This document shows positions 56,973 through 64,000 of a stretch of DNA of 64,000 nucleotides, in pieces. A model generated the notes under the pieces. It did no database searches. It was not told the origin of the DNA and saw only the letters and a list, made by a program, of their open reading frames with translations. The position numbers were made by a program, and so were the translations under genes. The first letter of the stretch is position 1, and each line of letters opens with the position of its first letter. The DNA is from Neisseria subflava (lineage in GTDB: Bacteria; Pseudomonadota; Gammaproteobacteria; Burkholderiales; Neisseriaceae): the NCBI RefSeq assembly GCF_005221305.1, contig NZ_CP039887.1:496001-560000 (forward strand), in the 5' to 3' direction.

Positions 56973-56981
56973 TTGCAGGCT

Positions 56982-57257
56982 TTAGCGGCGGTCGATGATT
57001 CGGTAATACACTTCGCCGTCTTGGACATAGCCCAATTCGACGCGGGCAATTTCGGCGATGGCCTCTTGTCCGTGTGCCAAATCTTCAACTTCCGCATTGA
57101 GGAAATTGTTGCGTAAAGTGAGCGTTTGGTTTTTTTCCTCCTGACGGACGAGCTGCTCCTGCAATTCTTCCGTATGCCCGACGCTGCCTTTGCCAAACCA
57201 AAGGCTGTACTGACAGCACAAAAGTGCGAAGGTTAAAACAAAAGTCACCCACTTCAT
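56982..57257 (-). CDS. ftsB: Cell division protein FtsB
   Basis: 91 residues. One N-terminal membrane helix (about 3-20, WVTFVLTFALLCCQYSLWFG) followed by a coiled coil (about 28-65, LQEQLVRQEEKNQTLTLRNNFLNAEVEDL) and the conserved end RVELGYVQDGEVYYRI. It joins FtsL and FtsQ at the division site. It lies 23 bases after eno, the usual gene order in beta- and gammaproteobacteria. Confidence 0.93.
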   Translation of the reverse strand: MKWVTFVLTFALLCCQYSLWFGKGSVGHTEELQEQLVRQEEKNQTLTLRNNFLNAEVEDLAHGQEAIAEIARVELGYVQDGEVYYRIIDRR

Positions 57258-57280
57258 ACAATCAATATCCTATATTCTGC

Positions 57281-58567
57281 TTATTTGCCCAGTTGGTAGA
57301 ATGCGGCTTTGCCAGGGTAGTAAGCGGCTTCGGCCAATTCTTCTTCAATGCGCAACAATTGGTTGTATTTCGCCATGCGGTCAGAACGGGACAGGGAGCC
57401 GGTTTTGATTTGCATACAGTTGGTGGCAACTGCCAAGTCGGCAATGGTGCTGTCTTCGGTTTCGCCGGAACGGTGGCTCATTACGCTGGTGTAGCGGTTG
57501 CGTTTTGCCAAGTCAACGGCTTTCAGGGTTTCGCTCAAAGTACCGATTTGGTTTACTTTAACCAGCAACGCGTTTGCCACGCCTTTTTCGATGCCTTCAG
57601 CCAAGATTTTTGGATTGGTTACGAACAAGTCGTCGCCGACCAATTGAACTCGGCCGCCCAATTTTTCGGTCAACAGTTTCCAGCCTTCCCAGTCGTTTTC
57701 GTCCATGCCGTCTTCGATGGAAACGATTGGGAATTCGTTAACCAGGCCTTCCAAGTATTCGGCAAATTCTGCGCTGGTGTAAGAGCGGCCTTCGGCTTCC
57801 AGATGGTATTGGCCGTCTTTGTAGAACTCGCTGGATGCGCAGTCCAGGGCGAACAATACGTCTTCGCCTGCTTTGTAGCCTGCGGCTTCGGTTGCTTCGA
57901 CGATCAGTTGCAGGGCTTCTTTGTGGCTGTTCAGGTTAGGTGCGAAACCGCCTTCGTCGCCCACGGTAGTTGGGAAGCCTTTGGCATCACACAGTTTTTT
58001 CAGTGCGTGGAAAATTTCGGCGCCGCAACGCAGGGCTTCGCGGAAAGATTTTGCGCCGACAGGCATGATCATGAATTCTTGGATGTTCAGGCTGTTGTTG
58101 GCATGTTCGCCGCCGTTGATAACGTTCATCATCGGAACAGGCAGAGCCATTGGGCCTGCGCCGCCCAAGTAGCGATATAGAGGCAGGCCTGCATCTTCAG
58201 CAGCTGCGCGTGCTACGGCCATAGAAACGGCCAAAGTAGCGTTGGCACCCAAGTTGCCTTTGTTTTCAGTACCGTCCAATTCGATCATGATTTGGTCGAT
58301 ATAAGATTGTTCGTTGGCATCGATACCGATGAGGGCTTGCGCGATTTGGTTGTTGACGTGGTCAACGGCTTTCAATACGCCTTTGCCCAAGTAACGGGAT
58401 TTGTCGCCGTCACGCAGTTCCAAAGCTTCTTTTTGGCCGGTTGATGCGCCGCTAGGTACGGCTGCGCGTCCCATGACGCCGGATTCCAACAATACGTCAC
58501 ACTCTACGGTAGGGTTGCCGCGGGAGTCCAAAATTTCGCGTGCAAAAATATCAACGATTGCGCTCAT
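57281..58567 (-). CDS. eno: Enolase
   Basis: 428 residues from the ATG at 58567 (Met-Ser-Ala-Ile-Val-Asp). An in-frame ATG at 58579 adds four residues and is less likely. Catalytic and metal sites are seen in ASTGQKEALELRDGD, GEHANNSLNIQEFMIMP (about 153-169), SIEDGMDENDWEGW (about 283-296), VGDDLFVTN (about 310), SHRSGETEDSTIAD. Makes phosphoenolpyruvate in glycolysis. ftsB follows. Confidence 0.96.
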   Translation of the reverse strand: MSAIVDIFAREILDSRGNPTVECDVLLESGVMGRAAVPSGASTGQKEALELRDGDKSRYLGKGVLKAVDHVNNQIAQALIGIDANEQSYIDQIMIELDGTENKGNLGANATLAVSMAVARAAAEDAGLPLYRYLGGAGPMALPVPMMNVINGGEHANNSLNIQEFMIMPVGAKSFREALRCGAEIFHALKKLCDAKGFPTTVGDEGGFAPNLNSHKEALQLIVEATEAAGYKAGEDVLFALDCASSEFYKDGQYHLEAEGRSYTSAEFAEYLEGLVNEFPIVSIEDGMDENDWEGWKLLTEKLGGRVQLVGDDLFVTNPKILAEGIEKGVANALLVKVNQIGTLSETLKAVDLAKRNRYTSVMSHRSGETEDSTIADLAVATNCMQIKTGSLSRSDRMAKYNQLLRIEEELAEAAYYPGKAAFYQLGK

Positions 58568-58828
58568 GAATATCTCCAAATAGGATGGTAAAAGAAAAGT
58601 AGCTTTGTTACGTTTCAGACGGCCTTAAGGATGATTGCCAAAGTCTGATGAATGCAGACATTATACCGTCTTTGCCAAGTATGGTATCGGAGTCGGTATG
58701 AAACTGACTGTAAGTTTGTTTCACGTCAATATCGCTCAAACAAACATAAGCCGTATAGTGTAACATTTTTTACCCTTTTTAGGGTGAAAAGCTGATTAAA
58801 TAAGGCATAAGGCCGTCTGAATAGCGGA
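58568..58828. other. Intergenic region upstream of eno, after argB
   Basis: Contains two DUS (about 58614 and 58811) and a small inverted repeat ACCCTTTTTAGGGT (about 58770) in an A+T-rich setting. It probably holds the eno promoter on the minus strand; no clear hexamer pair is assigned. Confidence 0.45.
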
Positions 58829-59716
58829 TTAGCCTTCGCCTAAAATCATCGAACCTACGCCGTCATCGGTCAGCACTTCCAAAAGCAGGGCGTTGGGAAC
58901 GCGACCGTCTATGATATGCGTGGCTTTGACGCCGCTTTTGGCAGCTTCGACGGCAGAGGCAATTTTAGGCAGCATACCGCCGTACAGCGTGCCGTCTTCA
59001 ATCAGTTCGTCAATGCGGCTTGGCGTCAGGGTAGTCAGTAATTTGCCTTCTTTATCCAGTACGCCGGGGATATTGGTCATCATCAGCAGTTTTTCGGCTT
59101 GAAGTTTTTCCGCCAGTTTGCCGGCAACCAAGTCGGCATTGATGTTGAACGCTTCGCCGTTTTGACCTACGCCGATGGGTGCGATGACCGGAATGCAGCC
59201 GCGTTCGACCAAGCCTTCCACCAAACGGGTATCGATGTCGGCTACTGTGCCGACTTGGCCGATGTCCACACCTTTTTGTTCGGGCGTGTCGATCAGGAGT
59301 TTTTCCGCTTTGATGAAGTGGTTGTCTCGGCCGGTAATGCCGACGGCGCGACCGCCGAAGGTGGTAATCATGGAAACGATTTCTTTATTGACGTGTCCGC
59401 CCAAAACCATTTCTACAATGTCCATGGTTTCGCTATCGGTCACGCGCATGCCTTGAACAAACTCTCCTTTTTTGCCGATTTTTTCCAACATTTCATTAAT
59501 TTGCGGGCCGCCGCCGTGAACGATGACGGGATGCAGGCCGATCAGTTTGAGCAGGACGACATCGCGTGCGAAACCCTCTTTTAAGGCAGGTTCGGTCATG
59601 GCGTTGCCGCCGTATTTGATGACGATGATGGAGCCGGAAAAACGGCGGATATAAGGTAAAGATTCGGCAAGGACGCGCGCTTTGATGGCAGGGGAGACAG
59701 ATTGTTGCTGGGTCAT
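58829..59716 (-). CDS. argB: Acetylglutamate kinase
   Basis: 295 residues. The amino acid kinase signatures IVIKYGGNAM (about 31-40), PVIVHGGGPQINEML (about 58-72) and NINADLVAGKLAEKL (about 190-204) are present. ArgB phosphorylates N-acetylglutamate in arginine synthesis and is commonly feedback-inhibited by arginine. No other arg gene lies beside it. Confidence 0.95.
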   Translation of the reverse strand: MTQQQSVSPAIKARVLAESLPYIRRFSGSIIVIKYGGNAMTEPALKEGFARDVVLLKLIGLHPVIVHGGGPQINEMLEKIGKKGEFVQGMRVTDSETMDIVEMVLGGHVNKEIVSMITTFGGRAVGITGRDNHFIKAEKLLIDTPEQKGVDIGQVGTVADIDTRLVEGLVERGCIPVIAPIGVGQNGEAFNINADLVAGKLAEKLQAEKLLMMTNIPGVLDKEGKLLTTLTPSRIDELIEDGTLYGGMLPKIASAVEAAKSGVKATHIIDGRVPNALLLEVLTDDGVGSMILGEG

Positions 59717-59890
59717 GGTTTCAACCTTGTTTCATGATTTCTGCCTTTATCTTAATCCCAAAGGCCGTCTGAAACAATATTTCCAAGCGCTTGAAATCCT
59801 GTTAAATCAGTTAAATGGTTGAAACCAGCCTCATGCAAACGGTAAAATGACAGTTTACTTCGGCCTCTTCGCCGATTACTAAGGATACCC

Positions 59891-61021
59891 ATGATGAAAA
59901 TCAGCACCCAATTCGATGCCGGTTCGGTCGTTGTCAAAGACTTGAGCAACCCTGCCGATATCCGTCTCGCCCTGCGTCCCGACAATGCTTCGGAGTTTGC
60001 CCAATGGTTTTACTTCCGGTTGCAGGGTGCGGCCTATCAAAACTGCGTGATGCATTTTGAAAATGCGGCGGACGCTGCGTATCCTTTGGGCTGGGAGGAC
60101 TATCAGGCTTGCGCCTCTTACGACCGCCAAAATTGGTTCCGCGTGCCGACAAGCTATGAAAACGGCGTGTTGACCATCAACCATACGCCTTTGTCCAACA
60201 GCGTTTACTACGCTTATTTCGAGCCTTATTCCCACGAGCAGCATTTGAACCTTTTGGGCGATGCGCAGGGCAGCGGCTTGTGCCGTATCGACGATTTGGG
60301 CAGTACCGTTCAAGGCCGTGATATCAATCTTCTGACCATCGGTAACCAAGTCGAAAGCGACATGAAAGTCTGGATTATCGCCCGTCAGCATCCGGGCGAA
60401 ACCATGGCGGAATGGTTTGTCGAAGGTTTGCTGGGCCGCCTGCTTGATCCGCAAGATCCGACCGCGCGCATGCTACTTGACCGTGCGACTTTTTACATTG
60501 TGCCGAATATGAATCCGGACGGTTCGGTTTTGGGTAATCTGCGCACAAATGCCGCCGGCGCCAACCTCAACCGCGAATGGGAAAACCCGACTTTGGAGCG
60601 AAGCCCCGAAGTCTTTGCCGTCCGCGAAAAAATGCTGGAAACCGGCGTGGATTTATTCTTGGATATTCACGGCGATGAAGGCCTGCCGTTTGTCTTTGTG
60701 GCCGGTACCGAAGGTGTGCCGAACTACAACGAGCGCATCGAAGCTTTAGAAGACCAATTCAAACTTGCGCTGCTCAATGTCAGCCCCGATTTCCAAGACG
60801 ATTACGGCTATGACAAAGATGCGCCTGGTCAGGCAAACATGACTTTGGCGACCAACTGGGTCGGCAATCATTTCAACTGCCTTGCCTATACTTTGGAAAT
60901 GCCGTTTAAAGACAATGCCAACCTGCCGGACGACGATTTCGGCTGGAACGGCCAACGCTCGCTGCGCTTGGGCGAGGCAATGTTGTCTGCGATTTTGAAT
61001 GTGGTTGGCGATTTGCGTTAA
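59891..61021 (+). CDS. M14-family zinc carboxypeptidase, cytosolic CCP/AGBL-like type
   Basis: 376 residues without a signal peptide. An N-terminal beta domain (about 1-130, with FAQWFYFRLQGA) precedes the carboxypeptidase domain. Zinc ligands are in ARQHPGETMAEWFVEGLLG (His and Glu, about 164-182) and LFLDIHGDEG (His, about 259). Asn/Arg substrate contacts appear in NMNPDGS and NLNREW, and the catalytic Glu in YTLEMPFKD (about 336). This layout is that of the cytosolic carboxypeptidases, which in eukaryotes trim polyglutamate from tubulin. The bacterial substrate is unknown. A start two residues later is possible (ATGATG). Confidence 0.85.
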   Translation: MMKISTQFDAGSVVVKDLSNPADIRLALRPDNASEFAQWFYFRLQGAAYQNCVMHFENAADAAYPLGWEDYQACASYDRQNWFRVPTSYENGVLTINHTPLSNSVYYAYFEPYSHEQHLNLLGDAQGSGLCRIDDLGSTVQGRDINLLTIGNQVESDMKVWIIARQHPGETMAEWFVEGLLGRLLDPQDPTARMLLDRATFYIVPNMNPDGSVLGNLRTNAAGANLNREWENPTLERSPEVFAVREKMLETGVDLFLDIHGDEGLPFVFVAGTEGVPNYNERIEALEDQFKLALLNVSPDFQDDYGYDKDAPGQANMTLATNWVGNHFNCLAYTLEMPFKDNANLPDDDFGWNGQRSLRLGEAMLSAILNVVGDLR

Positions 61022-61040
61022 ACCATCCGACACCGCATAC

Positions 61041-61078
61041 AGGCCGTCTGAAAGTTCAGGCTTTCAGACGGCCTTTGA
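61041..61078 (+). terminator. Inverted DUS pair between the M14 peptidase gene and lgt
   Basis: AGGCCGTCTGAAAG and CTTTCAGACGGCCT around TTCAGG. lgt follows closely on the same strand with its own ribosome site (AAGGAA). Confidence 0.7.
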
Positions 61079-61095
61079 GATAAGGAACACACATC

Positions 61096-61956
61096 ATGAT
61101 AATACATCCCCAGTTTGATCCGGTGCTGATCAGCATCGGCCCGCTTGCCATCCGCTGGTATGCCTTGAGCTATATCGTCGGCTTTATCCTGTTTACGATT
61201 TTGGGCCGCCGCCGTATCGCACAGGGCAATTCTGTGTTTACCAAAGAAACACTCGACGATTTCCTGACTTGGGGTATCTTGGGCGTAATCTTGGGCGGCC
61301 GTATCGGCTATGTTTTGTTTTATAAATTTTCCGATTATCTTGCCAACCCGTTGGATATTTTCAAAGTTTGGGAAGGCGGTATGTCGTTTCACGGCGGCTT
61401 CTTGGGCGTGGTCGTTGCTATGTGGCTGTTTGGCCGCAAGCACAACATCAATATCTTGAAATTGATGGATACCGTTGCGCCGCTCGTACCGCTGGGCTTG
61501 GCTTCCGGCCGTATCGGCAACTTTATCAACGGCGAACTTTGGGGGCGCGTGACCGAACTCAATGCTTTCTGGGCGATGGGTTTCCCGCAAGCGCGTTACG
61601 AAGATGCGGAAGCTGCGGCGCACAATCCTTTGTTGGCCGAATGGCTGCAACAATACGGTATGTTGCCGCGCCATCCGTCTCAGCTTTACCAGTTTGCCCT
61701 TGAAGGTATTTGTCTGTTTATCATCGTTTGGATTTTCTCGAAAAAACCGCGCCCGGTCGGTCAAACGGCGGCATTGTTCTTGGGCGGTTACGGTTTGTTC
61801 CGCTTTATTGCCGAATTTGCTCGTCAACCTGACGACTATCTCGGCCTGTTGACTTTGGGTTTGTCCATGGGTCAATGGTTGAGCGTACCGATGATTGTAT
61901 TGGGCGTGATTGGTTTTGTTTGGTTTGGCCGTAAAAACAGCATTGCCAAAGCATAA
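61096..61956 (+). CDS. lgt: Prolipoprotein diacylglyceryl transferase
   Basis: 286-residue inner-membrane enzyme with seven helices. Family marks are IGPLAIRWYALSYIVGF (about 14-30), GGRIGYVLFY (about 65-74), MSFHGGFLGV (His, about 97-106), GRIGNFINGELWGR (about 137-150, with the key Arg) and HPSQLYQFALEG. It adds diacylglycerol to the lipobox Cys of prolipoproteins, including the several lipoproteins of this window. Confidence 0.95.
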   Translation: MIIHPQFDPVLISIGPLAIRWYALSYIVGFILFTILGRRRIAQGNSVFTKETLDDFLTWGILGVILGGRIGYVLFYKFSDYLANPLDIFKVWEGGMSFHGGFLGVVVAMWLFGRKHNINILKLMDTVAPLVPLGLASGRIGNFINGELWGRVTELNAFWAMGFPQARYEDAEAAAHNPLLAEWLQQYGMLPRHPSQLYQFALEGICLFIIVWIFSKKPRPVGQTAALFLGGYGLFRFIAEFARQPDDYLGLLTLGLSMGQWLSVPMIVLGVIGFVWFGRKNSIAKA

Positions 61957-61970
61957 ATAAAACAATAAAT

Positions 61971-62007
61971 AAAGGCCGTCTGAAAACCTTTTCAGACGGC
62001 CTTTTTA
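61971..62007. terminator. Inverted DUS pair between convergent lgt and trkA
   Basis: AAAGGCCGTCTGAAAA and TTTTCAGACGGCCTTTTT. Confidence 0.85.
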
Positions 62008-62033
62008 TGGCTTCAAGCAAACGGATTTCAGGT

Positions 62034-63443
62034 TTAACCGAAAAAGCCCATTTTGACTTGAATGAGTTTTTCCAACTCCGGCAGGACGCGGCGGCGTGAG
62101 ACGAAGAAGATAATGTGGTCGCCGTCTTGCAGGATGGTTTCGGTGTGGTGTCCCATGATGACTTCGCCGGTTTCGCCGCGGACGATGGCGGCGATGTAGC
62201 AGTCGCTCGGCCATTTGATGCCGCTGATGCGGCGGCCGACGATGGAGGAAGTGTTTTTATCGCCGTGTACCACCACTTCGATGGCTTCGGCCGTACCGCG
62301 GCGCAAAGGATGGACGGCAACGATGTCGCCGCGGCGGATGTGGGCCAGAATGGAGCCGATGGTAATCAGATGGGGAGAAACAACGATGTCGATTTTGTTG
62401 CCCTCGAGCAAATCAACGTAGCTTGAGCGGTTGACGATGGTAATTACGCGTTTGGCACCAAGGTTTTTCGCCAACAGGCTGGACATGATGTTGTTTTCGT
62501 CATCGTTGGTCAGCGCGCAGAAGACGTCGATTTCGTCGATGTATTCTTCGTCCAGCAGGGTTTCGTCGGTGGCTGAACCTTGCAGGACGAGGGTGTTGTC
62601 CAGATTCTCGGCCAACCATTCGGCGCGCTGGGGTTTGTATTCGATGATTTTGATGTCGTATTTGGACTCGAGCTGCTTGGCGAGGCGGTAGCCGATGTTG
62701 CCACCGCCGGCGATCATGATGCGGCGGGTACGCGCTTCTTTCGGACGCAATTCGCGCATGATGGCTTCAACGCTGTTGATGTCGGCGGCAAACAGGACTT
62801 CATCGCCTTCGATGATGACGGTTTGCGGGGTGGGGACGATCAGGCGGTTGTTGCGGTAGATGGCGCAGATTTGGCAGTCAACGCCTTCGAGCAGGTGCTG
62901 GTTGATGTCGGCAATTTCACGCCCGATCAGCAACCCGCCTTTGCGGGCTTGAACAATCACCATGCGCACTTTATCGTTGGCGAAACTGAGTACCTGCAAT
63001 GAGCTGGTGTAGTTGAGCAGGCCGACGAGTTGTTCGGTAACTAGCTGTTCGGGGCTGATGGTTTCGGTAATGCCGAAGATGTTGAGGCTGCCTTCTTCGG
63101 GTTTGTCGCTGCCGGCAACCGGATATTCGAGGTATTCGCTTGAGCGTACGCGTGCAATACGGCTGGGGATGTTGAACAGGTCGGCGGCGATTTTGGAGGC
63201 AACGATGTTGGTTTCGTCGCTGCGGGTCAGGGCAAGCAGGAGGTCGGAGTCCGCCGCACCTGCCTGTTCGAGGGTAAAGGGCGATGCGCCGTTGCCGACG
63301 ATGGTTTGGACATCAAGGCGGCTGCTGATACGGTTGAGCGCTTTTTCGTCGATGTCGATAATAGTGACGTCGTTGCTGGGAACGGAGGCAAGGTTTTGGG
63401 CGACGGTCGAGCCGACTTGGCCGCTGCCGAGGATGAGTATTTT
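62034..63443 (-). CDS. trkA: Trk system potassium transporter subunit TrkA
   Basis: 469 residues if the start is the GTG at 63443 (Val/Met-Lys-Ile-Leu-Ile-Leu-Gly-Ser-Gly), which places the Rossmann motif at the very N-terminus as in E. coli TrkA. An in-frame ATG at 63485 would add 14 unconserved residues. There are two RCK units, each with NAD-binding GxGxxG (GSGQVGSTVA, about 7-16, and AGGGNIGYRLA, about 240) and a TrkA_C part. It gates the TrkH/TrkG potassium channel from the cytoplasm. The channel gene is not in the window. Confidence 0.92.
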   Translation of the reverse strand, partial: KILILGSGQVGSTVAQNLASVPSNDVTIIDIDEKALNRISSRLDVQTIVGNGASPFTLEQAGAADSDLLLALTRSDETNIVASKIAADLFNIPSRIARVRSSEYLEYPVAGSDKPEEGSLNIFGITETISPEQLVTEQLVGLLNYTSSLQVLSFANDKVRMVIVQARKGGLLIGREIADINQHLLEGVDCQICAIYRNNRLIVPTPQTVIIEGDEVLFAADINSVEAIMRELRPKEARTRRIMIAGGGNIGYRLAKQLESKYDIKIIEYKPQRAEWLAENLDNTLVLQGSATDETLLDEEYIDEIDVFCALTNDDENNIMSSLLAKNLGAKRVITIVNRSSYVDLLEGNKIDIVVSPHLITIGSILAHIRRGDIVAVHPLRRGTAEAIEVVVHGDKNTSSIVGRRISGIKWPSDCYIAAIVRGETGEVIMGHHTETILQDGDHIIFFVSRRRVLPELEKLIQVKMGFFG

Positions 63444-63483
63444 CACGGTAATTGAGTGTGTTCGGTAAAAATGAAATTGTAAC

Positions 63484-63523
63484 AAAAGGCCGTCTGAAAT
63501 TGGAGTTTTCAGACGGCCTGAAT
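63484..63523. terminator. Inverted DUS pair between trkA and the DASS transporter gene
   Basis: AAAAGGCCGTCTGAAA and TTTTCAGACGGCCTGAA around TTGGAG. It follows the transporter gene on the minus strand. Confidence 0.7.
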
Positions 63524-63543
63524 TTTCTTAATCAGCTAAAGAG

Positions 63544-64000
63544 TTACCAGTAGCCCAAAACTTTCCACCACAAGATACCGACAGTGCAGAATATCAGGAT
63601 TTCAAGCACACTCATGATGAAGCTGGCTTTCCACCATTCGGTCATGGTCACATAGTTGGAGCCGTAAATGACAGGAGCGGAACCAGTGGCGTAGTGGGTC
63701 AGTGACATCATGATGCCGGTAGCGGATGCCATAACCAGGGCGAACAGCATGGGCGGTGCACCCAAGGCTAAGCCTGCGCCGTAGAATGCGCCGAACATGG
63801 CGGTAACGTGTGCCGTGCCGCTGGCGAAAACGTAGTGGGCGTAGAGATAGGCAAGCATCAACAAGGCGCAACCGGCTTCCCAACCCAAGCCGAGATGGGA
63901 GATGCCACCCTGCATGGATTCGGACAGCCATGCAATCAGTCCCAGTTTGTTGAGGAAGTTCGCCATCATGACCAAGGCGGCAAACCAGACGATGGTGTCC
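63544..64000 (-). CDS. DASS-family anion:sodium symporter, C-terminal part (start beyond window)
   Basis: The frame is open to the window edge (reading in as Asp-Thr-Ile-Val-Trp-Phe-Ala-Ala), so the start lies outside. What remains has several helices and the segments YLYAHYVFASGTAHVTAMFGAFYGAG and SLTHYATGSAPVIYGSNYV, which match the SLC13/CitT-type transporters of dicarboxylates, tricarboxylates or sulfate. The SxT-type motif is seen as LTHYATGSAP. The transported anion is not decidable from this part. Confidence 0.85.
   Translation of the reverse strand, partial: DTIVWFAALVMMANFLNKLGLIAWLSESMQGGISHLGLGWEAGCALLMLAYLYAHYVFASGTAHVTAMFGAFYGAGLALGAPPMLFALVMASATGIMMSLTHYATGSAPVIYGSNYVTMTEWWKASFIMSVLEILIFCTVGILWWKVLGYW

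Noticed and set aside
61018..61965. 315-codon minus-strand frame opposite lgt
   Set aside because: Antisense shadow of lgt that also crosses DUS terminators.

Overview
The window is chromosomal DNA of a Neisseria species. The 10-mer core of the Neisseria DNA uptake sequence (DUS, GCCGTCTGAA) occurs dozens of times, often as inverted pairs that form terminators. Nearly every protein is of Neisseria type, and both IS families present are typical of the genus. Most DUS copies read AGGCCGTCTGAA, not the ATGCCGTCTGAA dialect of meningococci and gonococci. A minority read AGGTCGTCTGAA. This points to a commensal of the subflava/flavescens/mucosa kind; the species cannot be fixed from sequence reading alone.

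Layout. 1-6.7 kb: the 3' end of a CobW-type GTPase gene, two peptide ABC permeases (yejBE-like), two small membrane exporters, pssA and xseA. 6.8-14.6 kb: an envelope-building block with lpxK, a DUF2059 gene cluster containing a broken copy, a Trm112-like gene, kdsB, adk, pyrF, hldA and hldD. 14.6-16.7 kb: an AT-rich LtaS/sulfatase-type membrane enzyme. 16.9-18.9 kb: a seven-tRNA operon (4 Gly, Cys, an atypical Cys-like tRNA, Leu) behind pgsA, whose reading frame is continuous with an upstream metallopeptidase-like domain. 18.9-29.9 kb: fixH/ccoG, tkt, clpA/clpS, a cold-shock gene, smpB, small secreted proteins, and a dead IS1106-type element that splits a small lipoprotein gene. 30-35.3 kb: maf, a gamma carbonic anhydrase, hemO, a large repeat-bearing surface lipoprotein in the position of the exchangeable 'exl' locus, and a second IS1106 fragment. 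35.3-41 kb: trxB, a PuuB-like oxidase and the putrescine importer potGHI. 41.3-42.7 kb: a complete IS1016-type element with an 8-bp target duplication, next to radC. 42.8-64 kb: aqpZ, ftsK, a CbiM-like permease, crcB, nnrE, truB, rbfA, ppx, a Tat-signal transglycosylase, a YajR-like MFS transporter, ssb, ftsB, eno, argB, an M14 carboxypeptidase, lgt, trkA and the 3' end of a DASS-family transporter.

The genes fit a host-associated commensal. They cover LOS core and lipid A synthesis (lpxK, kdsB, hldA, hldD), phospholipid synthesis (pssA, pgsA), lipoprotein maturation (lgt), cbb3 oxidase assembly (fixH, ccoG), heme iron release (hemO) beside a TbpB/NHBA-like surface lipoprotein, and polyamine uptake. 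The accessory material is concentrated at 8 kb, 14.6-17 kb, 28.5-29.9 kb, 32.2-35.3 kb and 41.3-42 kb. The items most worth a second look are the two-barrel lipoprotein in the exl position, the atypical Cys-like tRNA, the metallopeptidase-PgsA continuous frame and the lipoprotein gene interrupted by the IS.
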